DNA of 64,000 bases from Codonopsis lanceolata (taxonomy: Eukaryota; Streptophyta; Magnoliopsida; Asterales; Campanulaceae). Shown piece after piece: positions 43,974 to 56,574 of this stretch (position 1 is the stretch's first letter; each line of letters opens with the position of its first letter). The stretch spans positions 112,648,168 through 112,712,167 of the forward strand of contig CM028379.1 of NCBI GenBank assembly GCA_013146195.2. Reading direction: 5' to 3'. The notes beneath the pieces are model-generated. The model saw only the letters and a program-made list of their open reading frames with translations, was not told the DNA's origin and did not search any database. Both the position numbers and the translations under genes were made by a program.

Positions 43974-45629
43974 TGTAGACACCCCAATTTCGTACCCCTG
44001 GTATGTGACTCTGACATGGGATATCAAGAACTGTTAAAACTTAACAAATGTCAAGTTACATGAGTTAAAAATGCGAAAGGCAAAGCAGGATGCGCAAAAC
44101 AGTAAATTGCGAGGGGTGAAAGTGTCAAATACAAAGTTGAATAGTGGCTCTGGCGCCGCCTGAAGCTGCTGTCGGTGTCACGCCATGTATTCCACTGTAG
44201 CTCTCTTCAGTTAACGCAAAGCACAAGTCAAGAAGCTCAGTGTACAATCGTTTGATGCGGCTGAAGGAAATCGAGAAATCCCGGATGAATCCTCACTCTC
44301 CAACTATAAATAGAAGGCCCCGGATCCCTTCTCAGACAAAAAAAAATTGAGTGAGAAAAAATCGAGAGAAGCTCTATCTCTCTGCGTTCGACGCCGAGAG
44401 AATAGTTACGAGAGGTGTGAGATAGGTGAGCGAAGCCCCTAAAAGTCTCCAAACCCCGTCCAAACTCCGCCAAAATAAATATACACCGGTTATAAGTGAT
44501 CCCTAGCCTAGTTGTTAGGTATCCACCTCACTTCCCCGGCCCAAAAATCCCAAAGTAAGCCGTTACTCTGCCCGAGTAACGAGCTGAAAAACCAAAAAAC
44601 TAAGCCGTTATTCCGCCCAACCAAAAAGGCCAAAAACTTACCAAAATAAGTTGTCACTCTGCCCGAGTAGACAAGTCAAAAGTCACCAAAATAAGCAGTC
44701 ATTCTGCCCAAATCAAAACAACAACCACACAACAATCAACAAAAAAAGACTCCCTCTCCCTGAAGGACAGAGCGAGCACACTACCGCTCTAAAAGGTAAA
44801 GCCTTTAAAGGCGTTATTTTATTTATCTATTTACTTTTCTGTCTATTTATTATTTTAAAGTTGTTATCTAAAACCGGCACAATACAGTTAATATAAGCCG
44901 TTGTGCTGCCCGGATTAGAATAGGAAATAATATGTAAAAGAGTCGTTATAATGGCCAAATATTCTTAAATACATTTGTAATTATTGTAAGGAAATGGCTG
45001 CAAGTCCGTAAATAATGTAGCCACGGATGTATCTGTTTTAATTTCCTGTCTTTTAATACTTTATTTATTTGCTAAATAAACATAACAATAAGCATACTTC
45101 AGCCAAAAACCACTTTTGAGACCGAAAGGGCGAGTTGGGTGCCTAACACCTTCCCAACTCGTAACTTAGCCTCCGAACCCGTTTCTTTTTCTCTGGTTTA
45201 TTTTTCTTTTCTTTGGTTTTGCTTTATTTTGCCTTAAAATAAAGATGGCGACTCTAAAACTTTTTGGATCCAGTGGGACCTCGCAACACTCCTTATTTGC
45301 ACTTTTCCGCTCTCCCTTAAAAAAGGGAGAATGGGAATGGAAGGGTGATGTATTCCCATATTCTGGTATCCCCTAAACAAGGGATAACTTGATACGGGAA
45401 ACCCAAAGCTCCCATAGTGATCTGAAACGAGCCATAAGGCTATTTTCATAATTAAATCCACTAAAGGCAACCGAGGCGCATTCCAACGCGCTAACATAGA
45501 CAGCACTCCTCTCGCACTTTTGATTTCGTCTTCCCCTAAACAAGGGAGGGTGGAACAAGAGCAGTGGATGTCCGCCGCGCCGCACCCTATCCAAGGCGGC
45601 GGGGCGGGTCACACCCCGGGAACCTCACA
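43974..45629 (+). repeat. 3' LTR of Tat element B (1,656 bp)
   Basis: TGTAGACACC...CCTCACA with a plus-strand TATA box at 44305-44313. It is the shortest of the five copies, lacking one internal ~180 bp unit. It is followed directly by the truncated LTR of element D. Confidence 0.88.
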
Positions 45630-48600
45630 CTAAGGCCAGCGAAGCAACAAAATACCAACCTGATAAACAACCACTCAACGGCTAAAGCATGCCGGAGGGA
45701 CAATTCAACTAAAAGAATAAGAGATTAAATACTAGACAACTTAACCAAAGTCTCACGACTAAACTTGGCGGAGATAGAAACAATAATAACACAATACTAG
45801 AATACGCGAGCTAAAACCTTGCTCGGGAAGACGACAGAATAATCTCTAAATAAATAAAACAGCTCGACCAAACAAGTCGACTCCCAAAATAATACGATAA
45901 TAAAATGCTAACACAAACCACCCAAGTAAAGTTTACATAACTTTACATCCGTGCCTCACAAGATGATAAATACAATAATAATAATAACTCCAAGCTATTG
46001 CCCGGAAGACCACCTGCTAGAAGTCACTAATCCGCAACCGCAACGCGTAGTAACAAGTTCACTGCACAAGCTAAGGAAAACAAACACACGAAATGAGTCA
46101 TAATGACCCAGCAAGTTACTAAATGCAATTGTATGACATAGCATTGCATGGCATGGCATAATACACAAGCATATATAAAATCATGGCATCTTAATAATAT
46201 ACCAACAATAAACTTGTATTAAGTCATCAAGAACGTAAACTTCATAAACCACATAGCACGTTATCTTTCATATAAACGCTCATAGTGAGCCACATAAGGG
46301 ATAGAGAAGATACCCAAATAGTGTCGTTGTGCTGCTCCTGCAATACACAATGTTAAACTGGTTGTACCATCGATGCTCGTGATTGTATCGACACACTGAA
46401 CGGTTACGCCTCGAGGGCAGCCCTTTCTCAGTCTAGTTTAGCATAATCCATTTGCTCAATTGGTTACGAGATGGGCTAACTTCCCCACAGGGGCCAACAG
46501 TGGAGGGTGTGTGAGGTCCCAGGTACGACGATCCATAGCGAATACGAATCTTACGATTCGTATAGGCGATGTATCGTCCCACCCTGACATATAAAAACCA
46601 ATCCAAATAATGACAGCTGGACTTATATGTAATGCACAAGTAGATATTTACTCGCATGATCATATAGGAACCAAGTCCGACAAGAGCGGACTCATCAAAT
46701 CAAGTAGGTCATAAAGCTCTACACACCAATTTAAAAATGCACATATTTAACAAATCCAATTAACTTATAACTTTAGCCCAAGAAACAACGTATCGGGATA
46801 CTCAAGATCCCCAAGACACAACTAAATCAGAAATAGCATATAGGCTTACCAAATCATACTATGAGGTCTACCCCGGACCTCTACTCGAAATTAAACCAAA
46901 GACTACCATGTTGGTTGAATAATAACCACAAATCAAGACTCAATATTTAGTCTCCACAAAACACACGGGATCGACATCCCCAAAACCACTCTCAAGAATA
47001 TCAAGACTACCCCGTAGTCATAACCTCGCAAGTGCTTTCATGTGCACGTGACCAAATTCCCCAAAAGAGAACTCATTCAAATAATCATTTCTTAAAGATA
47101 TTCGAGATCATAGGTTAGTCTCTAATGCTCCGTGCTCTAACGAGCACGCTCTACATAAATCCCCAATAAGCCTCTATAATGTGGGTGTCACAATTGGACA
47201 CAATTTGAGATGCTCAGGTACTCAAAATCATAACTTACCAAAACTCGAACATCATAGGATTTCAACCCAAGGGCTCATTAACGTCTTATTGAACTTATAA
47301 TGACTCCATTGAGTCTTAATACTATGTTTCGTTAATTACATAATTCATAAATCCCCAAATCATTCGGGCTTGATTCCCAAGCCTTAAAATCCATAAAACT
47401 CAACATAGTCATATACCCATTTCATAAATCATACAATCTCAATTAAATCATCCTACTCATGATATCTAGCAAGTTCACACATCCAAAATCCCAAACATAG
47501 GCATACTTCCACCACAACCCCAAATAACATGTAGACATCACTTCTAGCATGCTCACAACCCTAAATACACATGGTGAAGGGTAACAATATACTTCAACAA
47601 TCATAGGAACCATCATACATATGCTCTTAACAAGTTCACATGCTCAAATCGCAAGATAAAGGCATACAAAGCAAGTATGTGTACTCATTGACCTCAAATA
47701 GCATATAGTTTGTTTTCCTTAGGATCAATGAGTACAAAAATCAAAGAGAGAATGAGTAACTCACCTTCAAACTCCAATCAAGAAAGAAAAACGAGAAAGT
47801 AATCGGTTGGAAGTAATCTACTCGTCGAGCTCTTCGATTATATAGCTAGGGCTTGAGCAATGAAGAAGAAGAACCATGGGAGACCAAGAAGAACCCTCAA
47901 GAACTCAAAGGGAAGCCATGGGAGAAGCTCTCCACGTTTTTGGAGGTGGAGCTCAGCAAATGAGGCCTCAAAGGGCTGATTTGTGATGTATATGGGGTCA
48001 AACAAGTAGTGGGACAAGTGTCAAACCCATGTGGTTCATAAAAATCTGATTTGGGCTTCTATAATGCAACCATTACTCCCAATTAAACACACTTAAAAAA
48101 AAATTAATCAAGTTAGGTTAGGCTTAGGACTAATTAGGAAGGTTTAGGAAGGGTTTAGAATAGGTTTGGGTATGATTAGAATAGTCAATTTTCGTCACAA
48201 AGCAAAACACCCAGAAACAGGGTCTGGCACCATGCGGCCGCATGGCCCAAGGACCATGCGAGCGCATCCTCTCCAGCACTCTAATGCCAAGATTTATGTT
48301 TACCTTGCGGGGGCAAGGTCCTTCCCCTTTGCGGCCGCAAGCCTCCCAGAGCAAAAAAGGCTTAGAAATCAACCCTAAATGACCCAAACACATAACCAAA
48401 TCAAACAAGGTTCAAACCCCATTCAAAGTAGGTCTAGAACTCCCATAGAACACTCACAAACAACACCCGAAACAACTCGGAGCGAAACCGGAACAAGGCG
48501 CAACAACGTGCAACCGAAACGACGAATGAACTAGCAATCGAACAAGCAATGAAAGGAGACTTTAAGCAAGTCTAAAGGCTAATGAATAGGCTCAAATACT

Positions 48601-49038
48601 TCTAAGAAGTTAAAAAACAACTAGGAGAATAAGGGCTCCAAAGAAGGGACGATTACGCGACTCAACCTCGAACTACGCGATAGAGACGAATGTTATCTCC
48701 AAAGCTTCCAAATCATCAATAGACTTAAGGAACACCTCCAACTTGAAGTCTAATACATCTAAACATGTTAATCAATCATCATATAAAGGTTTAGGACCAA
48801 ACCGAGGTCACGAACATAATACACAAGTAAACTCTCAATCGCGTCGCATTCCGACTATCGTCGAGTTACGAATTGTCACTTTAGCAAGTCAACAACTATA
48901 TGGCATCTCTTAATAGTGGTTTGGTCTTAATGTGGTCTCTCATACACATCTAGTCTCTCTCGCAAACCAAGCATGCAGTCAACAAAGAAGTATGAGTAGT
49001 GCACACAAATCAAGTTAACGAAGGTGCGGGGTGTTATA
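45630..49038 (-). repeat. 3' LTR of element D, truncated (3.4 kb left)
   Basis: In minus-strand sense it starts TATAACACCCCGCACC at 49038, where TGTAACACC is expected (a G-to-A change in the terminal TG). It ends where the Tat LTR abuts at 45630. A TATA-like CTATATAATC (about 47838-47847, minus) and a downstream GGTGAG donor-like site are present. The GC palindrome cluster at 48229-48342 lies upstream of that TATA in LTR sense. Confidence 0.7.
48229..48342. repeat. GC palindrome cluster in LTR D
   Basis: CCATGCGGCCGCATGG (about 48230-48245), CCATGCGAGCGCATCC (48254-48269), ACCTTGCGGGGGCAAGGT (48302-48319) and TTGCGGCCGCAAGC (48329-48342): two ATGCG/CGCAT and two TTGCG/(G)CAA palindromes in 115 bases. 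Confidence 0.85.
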
Positions 49039-49050
49039 CTTTCTCCACCT

Positions 49051-50505
49051 TAAAAGGAATTTGTCCCGAATTCTAAACCACAGAACAATCCAACGTTAGG
49101 TCATCACCCAACCACAATACATTGAGACAACGATTACGGTGTCTCTTAATCCCGGGTGAACACTCGAGCTCAAAACCACCAACCTAGACTCGAATCTCTG
49201 AGTCTATTACCACATAATACACGAGGGTCAAACTGTAATAATCTAAATTCAAAAGTCCACGAACTCTCAATAGACACTACAACATAAAACACTTCAGATC
49301 GAGAATAACATGACTCTTACTAGAGTCGCGAAACACTTACAAACTACGCTACACCAATCATGTAAACAAAAACCCCAAAATGTAACATGAAAACTCATTC
49401 AAGGACACTTCAAACATTCAACTACCGAAACTATTTGTTTCAGGGCACAACATGAAATTCAAGCACAAGGGTTTCTAAGTTACAAGAAGTAATAATTGCC
49501 TATGGAGCAATTCACAACAGGGCAAATATAATTAAATTAACATTAAATCATGCAGATTACACTCGCGATTTCCCATTCGCAGGTGAGAACACATAAGAGC
49601 ACATAGTTGCAATGTTTTGAAAATTCATTCTGTTTCTGGTCCATTCCATTTGGTAATAGGTATAGTCAATTTCTAATCTAATTCATACCAATCCTAGTCC
49701 AACGACGAATACCTTTTGCTCACCAATCCAGGGTACCTACTGAATTAGCTTCAAAAGCTTCCGTCGTAAGGATGCGAAGGTTCATGAATAAATTTTTTTA
49801 AGCATCCTTCAAACAGTCTCATGTGCTAATGAAATAAATGAGCGGGAGATAATAATCATGAAATGAGAATTTAATATACTACAATGCAGATGCATCAAGT
49901 AGGTGTTTCCTACAACTAATGCACATAACTGAATAAAATCAAGCCAAGTAACAAGGTCTATTACCTTGGCAAACAAGAATCACATCTACCACAAAACTTG
50001 TGTACCTAGTACACTCAACCAAGAAAACTCACTAGAAGTCACCACGAGTCGAAACGTCTACTAATTCTCGTAACGTCTATACTCCACAAGTCCATCCTTC
50101 CTTAAGCTCTAGATCAAGTCTACATCCAACACGTATTCTAAGAGTCCTCTCACAACATTAACATTTTAATACCCATGGTAAAACGTCATACTCGTCCGTG
50201 CAACCATAAACAACCTCTAAATCGCAACGCTTAACCTTCGCGCTAATCGTATATATCCTACTCGCATAATAACCGTTAACAATAATATAGAATTATATTA
50301 TATTATTCATCACATTACACATATCTATATAGATCACTCAAATGTCATACCAAACCAATTAAGTATAATCATACAATTCATACCTCATACTTATATATAC
50401 ATACTATGGCCATTATACAAGCCTGCGAAATCACAATTACATAACACCATCGATTACCAATCGGCGTACCACAAATCCATCACCACAACTCTTGTATAAC
50501 GATGG

Positions 50506-50567
<62 letters not shown>

Positions 50568-50816
50568 ACTAAACAAGGAACCCATACACCACGTGTGATT
50601 ACCTACTAGCATTTCACAAATCAGAACAATATAACAAACCAATAATGCTCAATACACCATGTAATGTATGTATGAATGCACATAAGCTACCGATAAAATG
50701 CATACTGATAATAACGATAATAGTAACATGAGTATAATATATACATGAGAGAATACCTTTCTAACTCGGGTAGGTCTCAAAACTCCGTAACGACAAACTG
50801 CCACTCGCACACGGCC
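49051..50816 (-). other. Non-coding interior of element D
   Basis: Lies where pol should be. I find no protease, RT, RNase H or integrase motif in any frame. Contains a (TA)n run at 50511-50565. It may be degraded pol 3' sequence or the filler of a large-derivative element. Confidence 0.55.
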
Positions 50817-51736
50817 TCAAAATCTAGGCCGACCATCACCATCTCTCTTGGAGCCACTAGATTGTTGACTAGTACTCCCATACCGACTAACTCTCATCCT
50901 CGGGCAATCTTTACGAACATGATTTCTACCACAAGCAAAGCACTTTCCTGATTTACCCCATAATCTATTCTCGGCGTGTCCTGTTCTCATACAAAAGTTA
51001 CATGCCAACTCGTCACCTCGCCGTCTCCATCTAGAGGTAAAAGTATCAGTCCTAATAGTCTCTGAGATTCTCTCATGAGTATGATCATCGATATCCAACT
51101 CCATCGCATACGCACGATCCACAGCCCTTGGTAATCTGTAAGCTGTAATGGAATAAGCTGCCTACGATATTTCATCCGCATGCCTTTCACAAACCTCTCG
51201 GTCTTCCTAGCCTAATCTAGTACTAAGTAACTACAATAACGAGCCAACTCCGCAAACTTTGTTGAATACTGAGCCACGGTCATATCTCCTTGTTCTAACG
51301 ATAGGAATTCCATCTCTCTTCTTTCCCAAATTACTGCCAGAATAAACCGTACCATAAACTCCATGACGAAGTTCTCCCACACTCGAGGCACTCCATGCTG
51401 TCTCTAGTGATCTCGCAATTCAAGCCACCAATGCTCGGCCACACCACCCAATCTAAACACCGCTAAGGTCACCATCTCTTCTGATGTACAACCCAAAATT
51501 GCAAAGATCTTCTCCATACTTTCTAGCCAACGCTCTGCCTTAGTAGCATCTGGCTCTCCATCAAAACTTTCCAGTTTTAACTTCAAAAATTTCTCAAGAA
51601 TAGTGGAATCGCTTCCCTGTCCAAACATTGGTTGAGGAGTTACACACGGATCATTAACATTCTCTTTTCTCTCGTTGCCACGAGCTGTATCTGAACGAGG
51701 TCTACTAGAACTAGCTCCACGCTAAGTTCCTGACAT
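50817..51736 (-). pseudogene. gag remnant of element D
   Basis: ATG at 51736 opens MSGT followed at once by a TAG. The frame then runs through the retrotransposon gag core: FLKLKLESFDGEPDATKAERW, MEKIFAILGCTSEEMVTLAVF and RLGGVAEHWWLELRDH, then a TAG. After a frameshift it recovers the nucleocapsid part (51122-50817) with two zinc knuckles, a degraded CNFCMRTGHAENRLW and a good CFACGRNHVRKDC. This is a typical chromovirus gag. It starts about 100 bases after the PBS, as expected. Several stops make it non-functional. Confidence 0.85.
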
Positions 51737-51833
51737 AATACGCCTACAAAGAACACTCAACGTTAACAACTCAACAATAAACCCAACCCAAACTAGGCCA
51801 AGGAACCTATCCTGGCGAAATAGCTAACCTATA

Positions 51834-51845
51834 GCTCTGATACCA
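51834..51845 (-). other. PBS of element D (initiator-Met tRNA type)
   Basis: TGGTATCAGAGC on the minus strand, two bases from the LTR end. This is the standard tRNA-iMet primer-binding site of plant gypsy and copia elements. Confidence 0.88.
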
Positions 51846-51847
51846 AC

Positions 51848-52580
51848 TGTAACGACCCGACCCGGACTCCAATGCGGAATCCCAAGGTCGTTCCATCAAG
51901 ACAAACAAGCACCTACTAAGCATAATGGTGCAAGTCAAAACTGAGCCAACAAGCTCGAAATAGGAATGTAAAGCCGTAACGGCAAAACGGAACAACAAAA
52001 CTAAAATCTACGGAAGCAAATCGTAAGTGGAACCCAGGTCTTCAATTCCAAATCGTGGAATGCAAGACTGAGAGACAACTATCTCTCGACAACTACTATC
52101 TACGACTGCGACGCAACATCACAAGACGGCAACAAACCATCGGTAAACCTAAGGCCGGCGAAGCAACAAAATACCGACCTGATAAACAACCACTCAACGG
52201 CTATAGCATGTCGGAGGGACAAATCAACTAAAAGAATAAGAGATTAAATACTAGACAACTTAACCAAAGTCTCACGACAAAACTTGACGGAGATAGAAAC
52301 AATAATAACACAATACTAGAATACGCGAGCTAAAACCTTACTTGGGAAGACGACATAATAACCTCTAAATAAATACAACAGCTCGACCAAACAAGTCGGC
52401 TCCCAAAATAATAAGATAATAAAATACTAACACAAACCACCCAAGTAAAGTTTACATAACTTTACATCCGTGTCTCACAAGATGATAAATACAATAATAA
52501 TAATAACTCCAAGCTATTGCCCGAAAGACCACCTGCTAGAAGTCACTAATCCGCAACCGTAACGCGTAGTAACGAGTTCA
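51848..52580 (-). repeat. 5' LTR fragment of element D
   Basis: In minus-strand sense this is the last ~730 bases of the LTR, ending GGGTCGTTACA at 51848 next to the PBS. Its distal 430 bases (52149-52580) match 45630-46063 in the 3' LTR with few differences. It is cut at 52580, where Tat internal sequence begins. Confidence 0.8.
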
Positions 52581-53360
52581 GAAACACAAAAAAAAAAGGA
52601 ATATTGAAAAAAAACAGAGAGAGTGAGAAGAAAGGAAAGGGAAAAGAATGATCTTTTTCGCTGTATTTGGCGACAGATTCTGTCGATCTTATACATTTTT
52701 CGAAAAACTTGAAGAGAGTTCTCTTTTGCCGTGCTCGGCGACAGATTTTGATCGGTCGAGTGCAGTTTTCGAAAAATTTGAAAATTTTCTTATTTGTGTT
52801 TGGAAACAAGGTATTGACCAGCCAGACACAATTTTTGAAAATTTCTCTTAACATATTTCGATGACTAGTATTGACCAGTTGGAATATGGTTTCCGAAAAA
52901 CATTAAAATCTTCATACTGTATTTGGCGGCCGTTCTCGACCGTTTGAATACGGCCTTTTCGAAAAACATGAAAATCTTTTTTCTGTTGTGTTCTTGGTCG
53001 GGTTTTTGACCCGAAGGACATAACATCCTCGTTTGGTTGTAGTTTAGGTTTTGGCCTGAACTACGTTTGGTCTGATTTCCTTTATTAAGGAATACGTAGG
53101 CAGCCTACACTAGTAGGTCCGACCATCAGAGCACTTAATTTGCATATCTGCTTAAAAACTACGATAACCTGTTATAACCGACTAAATATGTCTAGGTTAT
53201 GGAGTTTGGTTAGCATGATAAACTGTTGCATTATAACTGTTACCTATTGCCTTTCTCTCCTATTTTAATTGAACGAAATTGGAGAGTCTATTGTTTATCA
53301 ACGATGTTCGTCTACTCAGTAAGCCTCGGGTTACCCGTAGACTCCATCGTTGAGGGGCTC

Positions 53361-55165
53361 TGTAGACACCCCAATTTCGTACCCCTGATATGTGACTCTG
53401 ACATGTGATATCAAGAACTACTTAAACTTAACAAATGTCAAGTTACAGGAGTCAAAAATGCGAAAGGCAAAACAAGATGCGCAAAACAGTAAAATATGAG
53501 GGGTGAAAGTGTCCAAATTGAACTTGGAATAGAGCCATGGCGCGGCCAAAAGGCTGCATTGGCGCCGCGCCATGCCATGGTGTAGTCGGCGCCATCCCTG
53601 CTACAGTACCTCCTAGACTTAACGCATTGTGCAAGTGACGAAGGCTGGTGTACAACGGATTGATGCTCGCTGAGGGAATTTTTAATTCCCGATTAGTCCC
53701 TTCGTCCAGCTATAAATAGGAGTGCTGGGGCTCACTTCGGAGACACGAAAATCAGAGACAAAGAAACGCTGAAGGAAATCCTCTGCGTTCTTACAACGCC
53801 GAAGTAGCGAGAGAAGTGAGATAGGGAGTGTGTAGCCCACCAAAGCTTCCAAACCCCGTCCAAACTCTGCCAAAACACAAATCCACCAGTTAAAAGTGAT
53901 CCCTAGCCTTTTAGTTAGGTATCCACCTTACTTCCCCGGCCCAAAATCCATAAAGTAAGCCGTTACTCTGCCCGAGTAATAGACCGAAAAACACACAAAA
54001 TAAGTCGTTATTCCGCCCAACCAAAAAGGCCAAAACCATCCGAAAAAAGCCGTCATTCTGCCCGAGTGAACGAGCCAAAATCATCTAGAATAAGCAGTCA
54101 CTCTGCCCGAATCACAACAACAACAACACAACAACAACAACAAAGAATCCCTCTCCCTGAAGGACAGAGCGAGCACACCGCGCTCTAAAAGGTAATAGCC
54201 TTTAAGGGCGCTATTTTTTATAAAGTTACTTTTTAAATCCGGCCCAATGTAGCCAATATAAGCCGTTGTGCTACCCGGATATAGTTAGAAAATATTATAT
54301 AAAAGAACCGTTATAATGGCCAAATATTTTTAAATATATTTGTAATTATTGTAAGGAAATGGCTGCAAGTCCGTAAATAATGTAGCCACGTATGTATTTG
54401 TTTTATTTTCCTATCGTTTAATGCTTTGTTTATTTGCTAAATAAATATAACAATAAGCATACTTTAGCCAAAAACAACTTTTGAGACCGAAAGGGCGAGT
54501 TGGGTGCCTAGCACCTTCCCAACTCGTAACTTAGCCTCCGAACCCGTTTTCAATCTCTGGTTTTTCTTTTCTTTTTGGTTTTGCTTTATTTTGCCTTAAA
54601 ATAAAGATGGCGACTCTAAAACTTTTTGGATCCAGTGGGGCCTCGCAACACTCCTTTCTTGCACTTTTCTGTTTTCCCCTAAAAAAGGGAAAATGAGAAT
54701 GAAAGGGTGGTGTATTCCCATATCCTGGTATCCCCTAAACAAGGGATAACTTGATGCGGGAAACCCAAAGCTCCCATAGTGATCCGAAATGGGCCATAAG
54801 GCTATTTTTATAAAATCCATAGTGGGGGCGTCGCAACATCCTTTTTTGCACTTTTCCGTTTTCCCCTAAAAAATGGAAATTGGGAATGAAAGGGTAATGC
54901 ATTCTCATATCTTGGTATCCCCTAAAAAAGGGATAACTTGAAGCGGGAAACTCAAAAGTTCTCATATTGGATCAAAAATCCACTAAAGGCAACCGAGGCG
55001 CATTCTAACGCGCTATCTTAGACAGCACTCCTCTCGCACTTTTGATTTCGTCTTCCCCTAAAAAAGGGAGGGTGGAATGAGAGCTGTGGATGTCCCGCAT
55101 CAGCACGTACGCGCACCCCTATCCAAGGGCGCGCGGGGCACGGGCGCATGTCCCGGGAACCCACA
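53361..55165 (+). repeat. Tat LTR shared by two internal regions (1,805 bp)
   Basis: TGTAGACACC...AACCCACA, plus-strand TATA at 53711-53719, U3 motif cluster at 53535-53595. It acts as 3' LTR to the sequence on its left and 5' LTR to element C on its right. Confidence 0.87.
54608..54618 (+). other. PBS-like word inside the Tat LTR
   Basis: TGGCGACTCTA here matches the first 11 bases of the element's real PBS. It recurs in the other LTRs: 45246-45256 (plus), 34371-34381 and 29672-29682 (minus), and with one change at 10759-10769 (minus). In each it is followed within about 25 bases by CAGTGGGGCC. Confidence 0.6.
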
Positions 55166-55166
55166 G

Positions 55167-56574
55167 TGGTGACTCTGCTGGGGAGATCGTTTTATTTTAA
55201 ATAAAATGGAGGGCTAGACTCATAAAAGAAAACTTTTTTTGTTTTTATTTGTTTCTGGCTAAATTATGCTTGTTATATTAATTTATGTATTTGAATATGA
55301 CGTTCCTATACATCTGTGTCTATATTTGTGGATATGATCCTCCATCTTGTAGCAGTTTCGTTCCGATAACTGTTACAGGTGTATTTAAAAATATTCTTTA
55401 AAAAAAAGGAAAAGCAAAAAAAAAATCGAAAATAAAAAAAAATTGAAAAAAAAATCAAAAAAAAATATTATTCAGGTTACAATAAAAATTCCATGCAGCA
55501 CAATAAAAGGGCCTCGGCTTTATTTTTTAATATTGCTTTATTTTTGGCTCTGTATTATTATTTCTTTCTATTGATTATTCCTTTTTATTATTCCGTTCAA
55601 TTTGTACATATTTGATTTCATTCTGTCATTTTATTTTGGGAATATAGGACCAATTTGTAATTAATAGGGATATATAGATTCCTCACTTTTCTTTCTATTT
55701 CTTAATATAGTGTGCTTGCTTGCTTGCACTCAAATTAAAAAGCCGAGAAAATCCACACGTAACAGCAAGACATGCCATATCTGTTATATTTTTCTGTTTA
55801 TATATCTGTAAATGAATAAAGACTTTACTGCTTTTTAGATACCGCACACACGTGCACGCATATAGAAATATTCCGAACTGTTACCCTACACCATGGCCAG
55901 CCTACACCCTGCATAAGCCAACTCTAGAATGCATATAGATTTTCAGGACACTTCATTGACCGACCGCTTTTTGCATCCTTGAATCGTGAGTCAACCTCTG
56001 TCAAAAAAAAAAGAGTAAATATATATATATATATAGTCAAAAAAATGCGCAAGTTAGAAATATAAAAAAAATGAAAATAAATTGCGCAACAAAAATAATA
56101 ATGAATAATACCCAGGGGCTGATTTATTATTCTCTGATGCTCGACCTAGACCATTTTCGAATGGTGGATCCTGGAAAGAGTATAGGCCCTTCGCGTGGGA
56201 TCAGTCCGATCTTGGGGAGTCGAAAGGTAGGTGGAATACGTTGGTCCTATACTCTGGAGAAAGAATCCACTGTTCCAGGAAAAGTCCTGAGACTGCCAAA
56301 ATAAAGCAGGAGCTTTCCGGTCAATTGTAGGGAACATAAATGAATAATAAAATATAGTAATAAAGGCATGTTGTACTCCAAGCCCAGAAAGCCTTCAGCC
56401 AGCCTTCTGATACCTCCATAACTCATTTTCCTCAGAAACCTGGCCCGAATTTGGAAAGGCAGAGACAGTACTGGCCGGTTAGTACGGGAAATAAGTGCAG
56501 AAATCAGAACAGATGATATCAGTTTCAGATCAGACAAGGGTAGAATCAGTTCAGAGGGTACAGATCCAAGCAGT
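55167..56574 (+). other. PBS and leader of Tat element C
   Basis: TGGTGACTCTGCTGGGGA (55167-55184) is the PBS. The rest is untranslated leader homologous to 32.46-33.80 kb of A in inverted orientation. No supported ORF. Confidence 0.8.

Larger units (their letters stand above)
35685..45629 (+). mobile_element. Tat element B, 5'-truncated, inverted relative to A
   Basis: Starts abruptly in the second RNase H domain (35685), continues into the integrase C-terminus, the antisense DUF7745 and PMD genes, 3' leader, PPT (GTTAAGGGGCTC, 43962-43973) and 3' LTR (43974-45629). It has no 5' LTR, gag or RT. Its content mirrors 19.3-27.6 kb of element A, giving the window a roughly 8 kb inverted repeat with an 8 kb centre. 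Confidence 0.85.
45630..52580 (-). mobile_element. Tekay/Del-like gypsy element D, pol-less and truncated at both ends
   Basis: Minus-strand order: 5' LTR fragment (52580-51848), PBS TGGTATCAGAGC (51845-51834), gag remnant (51736-50817), non-coding DNA, PPT-like AAGGTGGAGAAAG (about 49051-49039), then a 3' LTR (49038-45630) missing its last ~300 bases. The two LTR parts overlap in 45630-46063 and 52149-52580. No protease, RT or integrase is present, so it is a deletion derivative or a non-autonomous element. The TGTAACGACC/TATAACACCCCG termini and gag type suggest the chromovirus Tekay/Del group. Confidence 0.75.

Noticed and set aside
48130..48408. Overlapping ORFs on both strands with RPHG-type words
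   Set aside because: They are by-products of the GC palindromes, whose symmetry opens frames on both strands.
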